From NCBI GenBank assembly GCA_025677835.1, contig JAIXMR010000015.1, positions 124,001 through 188,000 on the forward strand: 64,000 nt of DNA, in the 5' to 3' direction. The position numbers and the translations under genes were made by a program. The notes beneath the pieces were generated by a model. The model saw nothing but the letters and a program-made list of their open reading frames with translations. It had not been told where the DNA came from and made no database searches. Shown here piece after piece: positions 34,900 through 46,088 of the stretch. How positions within the stretch are numbered: position 1 is the first letter of the stretch; each line of letters begins with the position of its first letter. The DNA is from Sporodiniella umbellata. Its lineage: Eukaryota > Mucoromycota > Mucoromycetes > Mucorales > Rhizopodaceae.

Positions 34900-37065
34900 A
34901 TGTATGACGGTGGAAAGAAAGAGTTTAAATCGACTAGAACACTAGAAGAAATCAACCTGGAAGAAACTAAATTTGACTCTTCTTCCAAGAGCATAATATC
35001 TTCTCACTATGAAGATCGGCCATTTGCACAGAGTATTGGACAGACAGACGATTCTCAGCTAGGGGAGTCTTTTGGAGATATCATGATGACAGAAAAACCA
35101 GCGTTAAAGAGAGGATTAAAGGCTCGCCATGTAAAACGCATACATATTCACATACATACATTTACACTTAAAACAGTTGACAATGATCTCATTGGGTGGT
35201 ACCATTGGTACAGGTCTTTTTTTGGCATCAGGCTCTGCTGTAGCTAACGCAGGCCCAGGTGGTGCATTGATTGCTTACTCTCTGATCGGCCTGATGGTCT
35301 TTTTTATGATGGAGTGTTTAGGGGAAATGGTATACACACACACACTTTTTATTTACTCAGCATCAGACTCACCTTTCACACAAATAGGCTACTTTTTTAC
35401 CTATTTCTGGAAGTTTTAATAATTACGCTGGACGTTTTATCGATCCTGCGATTGGTTTCGCTCTGGGTTGGAATTATTGGTACAATTGGGCTATTACGGT
35501 AGCTGTGGAATTGGTAAAACCTACCATCAAAAAAAAAAAAAAAAAAAAAAGAAACACGCATACACACGCATACTAACATGCCGTGCCCTTGGTTGCCCTT
35601 TTTTTTTTTTTTTTTAAAAAAAATGTATATGCTTAGACAGCTGGCTCTATGGTAATGGCTTATTGGCTACCCCATGTACCTAGTATTGTTTGGTCTGTAG
35701 TATTTCTAGTCATCATTTTATCACTTAATCTTTTCTCAGTCAGAGGCTATGGTAAACATACACAAAAGTAGTTTCTTGAAACCAACAGTATCAATAGGCG
35801 AGGCAGAATATTGGTTTGCAATGATTAAAATTTTGGCAGTGATTGTATTTATTATTCTTGGTATCCTGGTAAACACAGGCGTTTTAGGAGGCCACTATTA
35901 CGGCACAGAGGTTTTTAATCGCGGAGGTATCCAAGGCCTTGGCGTACTCAGCACTTTTCTTACCGCCGGATTTTCTTTCCAAGGTACCGAGTTGGTGGGT
36001 GTCGCAGCCGGCGAAAGTGACAATCCTCGTAAAAATGTCCCCAAGGCTATCAAACAAGTCTTTTGGAGAATCATTTTATTTTATGTTTTAGCCATTCTTA
36101 TCATCGGCCTTATCATTCCCTATGATGACCCTTCCTTATTGAATGTTGATGTTTCTCAGATCTCGATTTCCCCTTTCACGCTAGTCTTTAAAAAAGCCGG
36201 TATTGTTCCCGCAGCACGTAAGACTTGAAACAAAATTCCGCTTTTCCGTTTATATTGATTCGATTACCTTCCCCCCCCCAAAAAAAAAAAAAAATAGATA
36301 TCATGAATGCAGTTATTCTAACAACTGTTCTATCCGCTGGAAACTCTGGTCTTTATGCCTCTAGTCGTACACTTTTAGATCTCGCGAATGAAGGCAAAGC
36401 ACCTCGGTTTTTTCGAAAAATTACCCAAGGCGGGATTCCCATCTACTGTGTGCTGGCCACTGCAATTGTGGGTATGTTGGCTTTTTTGACTTCGCTTTTT
36501 GGGAACGGTGTGGTCTATAACTGGCTATTGAACGTATCCGGTGTGGCGGGCTTTATTGCCTGGCTTGGTATTGCAGCCTCTCATTGGCGCTTTCGCCGTG
36601 CGTATATACTCCAAGGATACAAAGTAGAAGATTTACCCTTCAAAGCTAAATTGTTTCCACTCGGCCCTTTGTTTGCTTTCGTCGTCTGTCTGTTTGTCTT
36701 GGTCGGTCAGGGTTACGACCATTGGACAGAAACACCTGTGGACCCATCGGATATTATCGCTGCTTATATCGGTATTCCTATTGTTATCATTATCTACGCT
36801 GTCTATAAACTCGTGGCAAAGACAAAAGTAGTGCCCCTTTTGGAAATAGATTTGATCTCGGGTCGAGAAGCTTATCTAAGGTAAATAGCATATATATATA
36901 TATATGTAGGGCGTACATCGGAAAGAACTCAATTAGGCTTTCCCTTCTTGTAGACATGTCACGGAAGAATCAATAGATACAAATCAGTTCAAATTCTTTA
37001 AACCCTCTACCTGGAAGCAGTTTCCTGCTTTTGTCAAAGAATGCTTTTATTCCATTCGTCGCTAA
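34900..37065 (+). CDS. Amino-acid permease (fungal AAT/YAT family, 12 TM)
   Basis: At least seven exons starting at 34900. A soluble, Ser/Thr/Glu-rich N-tail of about 75 residues (with FAQSIGQTDDSQLGESFGD) precedes RGLKARHLTMISLGGTIGTGLFLASG, the unwound TM1 signature of the family. Then follow GPGGALIAYSLIGLMVFFMMECLGEM, SFNNYAGRFIDPAIGFALGWNYWYNWAI, FQGTELVGVAAGESDNPRKNVPKAI, LSAGNSGLYASSRTLLDLANEGKAP and VSGVAGFIAWLGIAASHWRFRRA. The C-tail HVTEESIDTNQFKFFKPSTW is encoded by the last exon. All 12 expected hydrophobic segments can be found. It imports amino acids with protons across the plasma membrane; the specificity is unknown. The introns include a 22-A run (35529-35550), a T17-A8 block (35599-35623) and a C10-A14 acceptor tract (36274-36298). 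Confidence 0.94.
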
Positions 37066-37423
37066 TATTCAATTGTTTATTTATTCCCTCACCTAAAATG
37101 TGTGTAAATACATGTATCATATCATATATATTAAAAAAAAAAAAAAATAGTAATAATAAAACCCACAGAGATTACATTAGACTTCCTTACATTCTATCAA
37201 AAGATATACCTTTACGTTAGTGTTTTTATTCTGGTGCTACAAAAAAGATCTCAGGTTAGCATCATCATTTTCAATCGGAAAACGTGTTTTGTTTAAACAC
37301 AAAGCGGTTACAATACTTGACATTTTACATTACACGTACTACTTTCTTTTTGCTAAAAACCCTTTTCATCAACTGGAAAATCTTTCTCTGTGAAGATACT
37401 ATTGTATGTATCTATATACATAC

Positions 37424-37464
<41 letters not shown>

Positions 37465-38226
37465 GGAAAAATTGAGTAAAAAGGAAACTTTTTTTCTTTA
37501 CAGTGGATAGCATTTGAGAAATAAAAAAACAATAACAGTAAAATTGCTGTAGTTCAGGGATTTAGCACAACGCACATCCCAAGAATAAGAAAAGTATTCA
37601 CTTCTTGAGAGCTTTCCCAAACCCGTAGGTCGAACTTGTACTCTTTACTCACTTTCCAGGCTCTTTGGAAACCAGTAACAGTATGTTCTCGGTTCGTTGA
37701 CATTAGCAAGTAAAGGATCTTTTTAGTAAACAAAACTTAACGTTGTTTTTGCTCTTTATTAAACGCTAGTCATTAGTGTTATACATCAATTTTATGAACA
37801 GCTTTAAGAGCATTATTACTGATGATTTTCATACACTTGTATTGTACCGTAATGTCATTGGCAACAATAGATATTTGTATGACAAGCATTTTTTTAAACT
37901 ACTAGTTGTTTTCATAACCTCAACCTTCATACCCAACTTGGACAAAACGTATTCTATGTTTGGTTACTTGCACTTTTCCCGAACGGTAATAATTCACACA
38001 GTTCGAAACTAGCGCTGAGTCGCTCGAACTTTCCCATCAAACAATAAAACTAACATGTGCAGCGAGATATATAAAATTGAATGAAAACATCGGTTTATCA
38101 GAGTGAAAAGGCTGATTCGAGCCTCAGTTTATCATCAGAAACCAAAATAATTGGGAAAAAATTGTGTCACCACAGGTTACTATTTTGGAATATATTTCTT
38201 TTTTTCTTTTTGCTCTTTCTATTGGA
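37066..38226. other. Gene-free interval with microsatellites
   Basis: This 1.2 kb holds an A-run (37133-37146) and the (TA)n(TG)n microsatellite at about 37424-37464. No supported gene was found; the short frames are chance. A longer ATG frame near 37776-38012 has no motif. Confidence 0.55.
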
Positions 38227-39405
38227 ATGTCTAAAGTAAAGATAACCAATGTATATATACATCAAGTGTGTGTAAAAGAGCTAAAATGTGAAACAAAAAC
38301 ATAGCCAGTCAATCAAAAGAAATTTGAACCTTTTAAAGTATCTTTTGGAGCAGGCGCTCTCTCTGGAGCTTATGATACGATCGAACCCAAAGGACCTATT
38401 GAAGCCTGCAGAGAATCCCTTTTATCGGGTAAATAGAACAATATCAACAACACGTATTGAGCATTTAGACAGTAACAATTAATAGGTATTAATTCTTTCG
38501 ATACCTCTCCTTACTACGGCAAGAGCGAATACATTTTAGGGGATGCCTTGCTTGAATTGAGATCGGAATTTCCTCGAGACCATTACTATCTCGCTACTAA
38601 AGTTGGCCGCTACGGATATACAGTAAAAGATTTTGACTATAGCGCCAAAAGAGTCTACCAAAGCGTAGAAGAAAGCTTGAAACGCCTACATACCGATTAT
38701 TTAGACATTGTCTATTGTCATGACGTAGAATTTGTTGATTTCGAACAAGTTGTTGGCCCTCAACAAGCTTTGGAGGCTCTTTTTGATTTAAAGGCACAAG
38801 GAAAAATTAAATATGTAGGCTGCTCAGGTACGTATAAACATCAACAAAAGAGATGGATACCAATCTCTTTACCTTTAGGTTATCCATTGGATGTACTGAT
38901 TAAAATTGCTGAGCATCAGCATGCCAAAGGTCAACCTTTGGATATCGTTCTATCCTACTGTCATTACACGCTTCAAAATACCCTCTTGGCTGATTACGCA
39001 CCTCGATTCAGAGCAGCCGGTGTTAGCTTTATCATGAATGCCTCACCTCTCAGTATGGCTTTACTACGCGATGCAGGTCCTCCCCAATGGCATCCAGCCC
39101 ATGAAGAAATAAGAGCTGCAGCACGAGAAGCAACCAGAATTGCTACTCAGTATGGTCTCAGTATTTCCTCTCTTGCTTCTGAATTCGCCTTCCAAGGATG
39201 TGACCGCTTTCAATTGGACGCGACTGTCATTGGCCTTGCACGTGCCTCTGAAGTACAAGAGGCTATAGCTGCTTGGAAAAACTCGAAACGTCTTGAACAA
39301 GATTCAAACAAGGTTCAAGCTCTAGAAGAAATCCACCGTGTTTTCAACCCATTCAAAAATTATTCCTGGCAAAGTCCAAGCGATAAGGAACTAGGATTAA
39401 AATAA
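38227..39405 (+). CDS. Aldo/keto reductase, D-arabinose 1-dehydrogenase (Ara2)-like
   Basis: Four exons (38227-38235, 38305-38428, 38486-38827, 38879-39405) give 333 residues. The first exon is only 9 nt (MSK) and joins by GTAAAG to CATAG|CCAGTC; without it the frame lacks any ATG. Marks: FGAGALSGAYDT at the first strand, INSFDTSPYYGKSEYILGDAL with catalytic Asp and Tyr, YLATKVGRYG with the catalytic Lys, YLDIVYCHDVEFV with the catalytic His, and the late NADP-binding-like DATVIGLARASEVQEA. Ara2-type enzymes oxidise D-arabinose to the lactone in erythroascorbate synthesis in fungi; galactose dehydrogenases are close relatives. The fold is a cytosolic TIM barrel. Confidence 0.92.
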
Positions 39406-39959
39406 TTCCAACCCTTTCACATTTCATAGAAAGCGTACAATTTTTATTGAAAACCATAAAAATGCTTATTGATATCCATATTGTCTCTCTCTCTCTCTCT
39501 ATCTTTATAAATAATAGGCGCATGTCTATGCTATGTATAGGTTTGCCGTTTTGCAAATCCTTTCACATTCGAGCACTGTAAGCAAAAAGCGTTCTTGAAC
39601 ACAATCTCTCTATCAAGGTATGTTTTGATGCGAGATTGGGGTTTTTCAAATGAAAGCAGACATTGCTATTCTCAACACGTAAACTGTGTACCATACTTTG
39701 TTTTCCAAATATAAAAATGTAGGTTTGAAACAGACTTATATGAGACATATGATTAACAAGAGGTGCATATATGTTTATTTTATACAGTGTTTTTGCTAAA
39801 GGATTCTCTATACACCCTTCTAATTTTTTTTTAATTTTTTTTTTCCTTTTCATTTATAAAAATTCTAAAGCAGCTTTTTTTACTTTGCTTCTTTTTTTTT
39901 TAACTAGTCTAATCCATTTCCATTTCAACATCCTCCTTCTAAGTTATTATTAATATATG
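39406..39959. other. 3' intergenic region between the aldo/keto reductase and EBP1-like genes (tail to tail)
   Basis: AT-rich, with a short CT repeat near 39483-39500 and T-runs near 39830-39842. No gene is visible. Confidence 0.55.
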
Positions 39960-41464
39960 TTAGTTTAAATACTACCAAAGCAAAAAAAAAAAAAAAAAGG
40001 GGGTACCTCAACACGACGAGAGCCAAATTCCACATTAAGTTGACCTAGGGCTTTAGGTTCTTTGAATTCTGTGACAGCAGGAGTGCTCAATACATTAGCG
40101 GCTGTAGTACCTTGAGGTATGCAATATTGAGAGTGTACAAAAGGTGCAGGTAAAGAACGAGTAGTACGGGTAGGACCGTCAGCAAGAACCAAGACCGTAC
40201 TCTTATATTGAGCAACAATATCGGAATTTAATTTAGATCGCATAACAGGATGAGCTGTGACCAAGTTGTGTTGAAGCAAAGATTGAAGGCCCAAACGAGA
40301 GGTGTTGTTAGATAAAGCACGCGTGGCAAAGGGGAACACAGTGTAGTTGGCGTTGATTTCAGTATAAGCAGCACGAGCTGACTTCATCTTGAGCTGATAA
40401 GATTTGTTGACATCACGTTGATAGACAAAAGGCTTGAATTCGGTATTCTTCACACTGCCTTCGCCAGTAGTCAAAACAATATTAAGTTGATAAACTTGGT
40501 TGGCTTCAATTTCAAAGTCGTATTTGTCTAATTCTTGAACAATTAGGTCATCCAAAAATCTGTTTTCAATATCCTTTCCAGCACGCAAAACAAATCTTTT
40601 CATAGGTGAGGAGAAGGTGCCTTCAACAGGTTGGCATCGGAAATAGGCCGCAATTTCAGCAATAACACGAGTAATTTCAGAGGCCTAATTAACCGTATAT
40701 ACAAATAAATACAAAAACCAATCCTGTTTGTTTTCTTTGTTTTTGAAAAAAAAAAAAAAAAAGTACCTTCACGCCAGGACGAAGCATGCGAGTAGCAACT
40801 TCATGTGTAAAATAAGTAGCACATACAACATCAGCGGCTTTTCCAGTAGCAGGTTGCTGTTGGTTTTCAGTAACAACAACAGTGTGTGCAGCAGTAGCAA
40901 TATAACCATCAACATGAACACCCAACTCACTACAAAAAAAAAAAAAAAGAAAGTCAGCTGTCAAACCAACGTAACAAAAGCTGAGCACTCACATCTTGGC
41001 TACATCACCAATCTTTAAGTATACATCGTTTTCAGAAAGAGGAGAAAAGTGTTGAACATAGTTGTTCAAAGATACACAGGTAGGAACAGCTACACCTCTT
41101 TCTGTTGATTTGTACATGCTTTCTGTCTATAATAAATAGGTGTTGGTGACGGTCCTTTTTATATCCTCTTTCGATACTTTACGAGTGTGCTGATCAAGTC
41201 ATCACCGTATTGACACAGATCGCAAGCTGAGACACCAACTTGAGCCTTTTGAACCACCAGAGGAAGAACAGCTATTAGAAGCTTTTCTTTAGTATATGAA
41301 TGTATCTCTCCTCGATGTGTATGTATAAATGTGCTTGTTTTCTTACAGTTTAAAATGTCAGCAGCAATACGGTACTTCTCTACTACTTTTGGGTTGTTAA
41401 GGGTATTGTCCTCTTCAAATTTAGAAACAGGATAGTTGACAGTTAATTCCATGCTGTTAGCCAT
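39960..41464 (-). CDS. EBP1/PA2G4-like protein (inactive M24 methionine-aminopeptidase fold)
   Basis: A multi-exon gene on the minus strand starting at 41464 with MANSMELTVNY. Exon 1 joins to AADILNSVLPLVVQKAQVGVSACDLCQYGDDLIS, then TERGVAVPTCVSLNNYVQHFSPL, GDVAKMELGVHVDGYIATAAHTVVV, MLRPGVK, CQPVEGTFSSPMKRFVLRAGK and the late VYQLNIVLTTGEGSVKNTEFKPFVYQRDV. The pita-bread M24 fold is clear, but the family lacks the metal ligands of true peptidases; these proteins bind RNA and ribosomes and affect growth and translation. The last exon is 12 nt and ends at 39960: the frame would otherwise run into a T-tract, and splicing at GAG|GTACCC to GGTAG|TATTTA gives a short YLN tail. Confident to family; the role in this fungus is inferred. 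Confidence 0.92.
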
Positions 41465-44338
41465 TTTCTTATAGGTCTGTATAAATAAGAAAAACCAAAC
41501 AAAAAAAAGTAGTCTTGAATACCATCAGAAACCTGATAAAAAAAAAGCCACAAAGCGGAAGACAAATTTTCACGATAACAAAAAATAGCATAAGAGAGGG
41601 TATAAGCCTTTGTTCATGCCCCTAACTTTCCTTTTTAAACCTTATCGAAAAACACTGTTCAAAACCAAAGAGAAATATCAAAAAAAAATCCACTGGATAA
41701 AGCAGATGATTTGACATCGCGTCTCCCTAGAGCTTGCGGATCTGTTACTACTCAAGACTGCCAAGGCTGGATCAGATAGGATGAGACCTTCCGGAGCAAG
41801 TGTACTAACAAAGAGCAAGGCTTAAGGCTATCGCTTTAGGTTATTTTGCAGCATTTCGTACCAAAAAAAAATTTCGCCCAACTTTTGTTTTCAAATTATC
41901 CCAATATATGCTGACGCTGTACCAAAATAAACTAAGCCATACCAAAAAAAGAAAATCAAGTGTACTGTTATTTTCAGTTGTCCTTCATATATTTTGGCTT
42001 GGTGCTTAAAAGACAACTACACAATTAAAAAAATCTCTTAGGGACATGAAGGTAATCTATAAGAAGCAGTTATGCTTATAACTAAATTCAGATATGGATT
42101 ATAGGAACTAGCGTTTACTATATTCATATATTTCAAATTTATCCACCTGTTCAGTCTTAAGAAAAAAAAAGAACTTTGAACAGCACAGAAGACTTTGCAG
42201 CTTCTGGTCGATATATATATATATATATATACATGTGTGCATCTGTATATTATTATACACTGTACTGGCACTGAAAAATACACCTCTCTGCATGTTGCAA
42301 TGATAAATGACAATCAACCAAAAAAGGATGCTTCTACACGTTCCTAAAACCTGAAATATAGCGCATAAAGCATATTGTAGAAAAGAAAAGGTTTCTATAC
42401 TCGTACGCCAAATATTCTAGTTTTTATTTTAGTATATTTGACGAAATAAGATACTGTTGCTGTGCGTTTTTAGCTTTTGCTCTAATTGCTTACTATACCT
42501 TCCTGATTATACGTCAATGAGTAATATACTTCTATGGATTTAAAATAAATTCAATTTGATTCAAAACTTCACTATATAGGCAGCTGATAGCTACCTCTTA
42601 AATCTTGGCTAATTAAGACTTTTTTTTTTTCAAGTGTATTTTTGTGGGTTTTGGACTGGCAAGACTCTATACTCCTTTCATTTCTTATAAGCACTACTTT
42701 TCCTTTTAAAAAAAATCAAGAGCTATTGTCGTTTTTCGCATCAGTTTGTAATTTGAGCTGTAGATTTCTACCAAAGCAGAATCAATCGACAAGGTACTTG
42801 CTAACTTAACAAAATCCACCACCTGTATATTATATCTTTTTTATTTATAGCGAAATACGGATAGTAGGGTCTTGATGTAATCGTTTTAAAAGTAAGCAGA
42901 CCAGAAACTGCAACCAACTCACGTTATGAGTTTTCACCTACATATTGTCAAATTTTTAATAGCAGAGCTATTACTTACTCGTGTTATTTCCATACTAGTT
43001 TTTAAACGATCATCCCTTAAACCAAATATCCTCTGACGGAACTACTTTCATAGGTGCTTTTAAAGTTTGTCAAGGGACTCATTTCTCAAAATGATGTTAC
43101 ACTTTACCAAACAAAAAATTAGAAACATAGACATAAAAACTTTATATAGAATGAAAGATTTTATTCAAAAACATGAGAATTTAAGAGCTCTTTGCTCATA
43201 CTAGCGTATGTAACACTAAAAAAAGTCTTAAAAACGGAACATTAGCTTACAGGGTACGGTTTCTTGTTTTTCGTCCTTTCCAACCGTAGTAAGTGAGTGT
43301 AAAGCTTTCGTATTCTATTATACACTCATATAAAGATTTTTGCATTATCCTAATTGAAAAATTAAGCTTACTTCTGTAACAACGTAGCTTTTCGTTAAAA
43401 AAAGGTATTTTCTTCCTATATGGAAAACAAGACCTTTTTTTTTTTCGCTAAACACACTTTTTAAGTGCAGCCAAAAAATGAGAAAGCTCGAAAAACATTT
43501 GTTCAGCAAAGATGAAAAAAGATAAAGAGTTATAAGATAATATTTACTAGAAGCATGCGGGAATCATCCAGCTGTTTAAAGCGGTAACTTAAAAGACAAT
43601 CAATGACATTTCCAGCTTAAAAAAATGTGTTCAGCCACATGACCGCAGTCTAGGTTTTTTTTATTCATCATGAATAGAACATATTAGTTGTTTGTTTCTG
43701 TATTATTCCAGAGTTGGTATATTTTTAGTGTTGAGACGAAAATTTCAAAACTAGGTATAAATACTGATAAGAATCATGTAATATGAGCATAAAGAACAAA
43801 ATATAAAATCAACACAGTATTCAAGAAAACCAAAGAATAACATCAAAGGTTAACTTTTCTGTTTTTGTTATCTATAAATCCCTAATATATATATATATTC
43901 ATAGGATATTTCACTTTTTCTGTGCCACTACAACTGGCTAATGCATTGTCTTGGATTTGTTTTGTAAAGTTATAATTTGTAAAAAGTTGAATTTAGCAAT
44001 AGTGAATTTATTAGCTTGAAGGGTAACTTAAATTATATAGAGTGATATTATTGGAAATGTTAAAACCCTTTTAGTAAAAAAAAAAACAGTCGCTACTAGT
44101 CCTCATTTAATGCATATTATGTCAATCCTAGCATGTTAAAAAAAGAAATCATTACAATAATGCCATTCGTATTTTAAGAGTGAAGCACTACTTTCTGCTT
44201 TTGTACTACAGAATTTTTTTTTTTTATAAGAGTAGCAGCTGTTAAGGTTATAAAATGCCTTTAGCTTTTTATCTTTTGTTTTCTCTCTTTTTATACTATT
44301 CCTACAAATCGACAAAAAAAAAGCCCCCTTTTTATAAT
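41465..44338. other. Gene-free AT-rich interval, 2.9 kb (largest gap)
   Basis: This lies between the EBP1-like start and decarboxylase 2. A TA microsatellite lies at 42210-42230, a second near 43883-43896, and AACCGTAGT at 43282-43290. Frames such as 42038-42313 (-) run through the microsatellite and are not genes. No tRNA was seen. Confidence 0.55.
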
Positions 44339-46088
44339 ATGTCATACACAACTGTTGGTCAACACTTGATAAACCGGCTGAAAGAAATAGGTATTGACGT
44401 TATATTTGGCGTTCCTGGAGATTTCAATATGGTAATTTTCTGTCAAGTAACCCAGCAATGTTTACCTAACTAGCTTTTTTATTTGTTTTCTTTTTTTCTT
44501 TTTCGTCAAGCCTTTTCTAGATTTAATTGAAGACGATCCTAAACTTACTTGGGGCAATAATGCGAACGAGCTAAACGCCTCTTACGCAGCTGATGGCTAC
44601 GCTCGTATACGTGGTGCAGGTGCTTTGGTAACAACTTTCGGTGTCGGAGAGCTTTCTGCAGCTAATGGTATTGCAGGCTCTTACTCCGAAATGATTCCGG
44701 TAATCCATATCGTAGGCACCCCTTCAAGCACTTTTGAAGACTCTGCTTCTGCAATTCATCACTCTTTAAATAGTGGCAACTTGAATGGATTTTTTCAAAT
44801 GGCCACTGTTGTCTCATGCGCGTATACTCAGCTTAACAAAAGCAATGCAATTGAAGAGATAGACCGCGTTGTATCTAAATCGTTCATTTCTAAACGGCCA
44901 GGATATATATCCGTTCCCATTGATTTGTTCAATACAGAAGTTCCAATTCCGAAAAATTTGACTCCTCTTCAGACTACACTTCCAAAAAACCCTTCACTGA
45001 TTCAATCCACCGCTCTTAAGGTAGTCATAGAAGCGATAAGCGAGGCAAAATTCCCAATTATAGTGGTTGACGGATGCGTTGCTCGTCATGGAATTCAAAA
45101 TCTAGTTCAGGAATTTATAGACCGTACTGGTTTTCCGACATATGTAACACCCATGGGTAAAGGCTCTATCGATGAGAGCAAGCCATCTTTTCGTGGTTTA
45201 TATCACAGAGAAGTTGGGTTTGACGCTACTAAAGAAGAGTGGAGTAAGGCTGATTTGGTTATTGAACTGGGAGCTATTCGATCTGACTTCAACACCAGTC
45301 ATTTGCGTGTTCCTTTTGATCGATCCAAAACTATCACTTTACATTCATTTGCTATCATTGTCTTTATGGCTCAATACAAAGATGTCTCTATGGTAGAATT
45401 TTTGCCTCTTCTTATTGAAGCGCTTCCAGAAAAGCCTCGCCATTATGACCTCGGTCCACGCGTTCACTCAGAGCCGCCTCCAGAAGGCACCGAAATTACT
45501 CACAGTTACTTATGGAAAAAGCTTCCAGATTACTTGAAAGAAAACGCAATCGTATGTGTTGAAGCTGGCTGTATAATGTTTGCGTCTTTAAATCTGGATA
45601 TCTTGAAGAATACTTCTTATATATCCCAAGTCATCTATTGCTCTATTGGTTACTCTGTCGGTGCTGCAGTTGGTGCTGCTATGGCCGCTAAAGATCGCCG
45701 AGTATACCTTATCGTTGGTGATGGTTCTTTCCAGATGAGCTGCCAAGAAATATCGCTATTTCTTCGGCACGGGTTAACTCCTATCGTACTCTTACTCAAC
45801 AATAGCGGATATACAATTGAAAAAGTCATCAGAGGAATTAAACGCGATTATAACGATATCCAAATGTGGGACTATAGCAAATCCCTCAGCTACTTTGGAG
45901 CATATCTCCAAAACAATCGCTATGGAGGGCCATCTTATTTAGGATTTCAGGGATCTGTATCCAATCGTAGCGAGTTCGAAAAAGCTATGGAGGAGACTGT
46001 GGCCAACCCTGACAAAATACATTTCGTTGAAGTAATAATGCCCGCAGACGATCTTCCCGTAGAAATTAAGAGGATTTTTAAAAAGTAA
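44339..46088 (+). CDS. Pyruvate decarboxylase paralogue 2
   Basis: Two exons (44339-44431, 44511-46088) give 556 residues. The sequence is colinear with paralogue 1 and shares the intron site (after GDFNM, before PFLDLIEDD). It keeps the catalytic Glu in NNANELNASYAADGYARIRG, the His pair AIHHSLNSG, the diphosphate motif VGDGSFQMSCQE with NN in LLLNNSGYTIE, and the following Glu. It differs at functional-looking sites: EAGCIMF replaces ETGSLMF, and a loop before the His pair is longer and acidic (PSSTFEDSASA). It may have another 2-keto-acid preference or expression. Identity between the two, by eye, is roughly two thirds. A 60-residue extension upstream of the true ATG is only an alternative reading. 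Confidence 0.94.

Noticed and set aside
41465..44338. tRNA or other structured RNA gene in the largest gap
   Set aside because: No B-box-like GGTTCGAANCC with a matching acceptor stem was found on either strand by eye.
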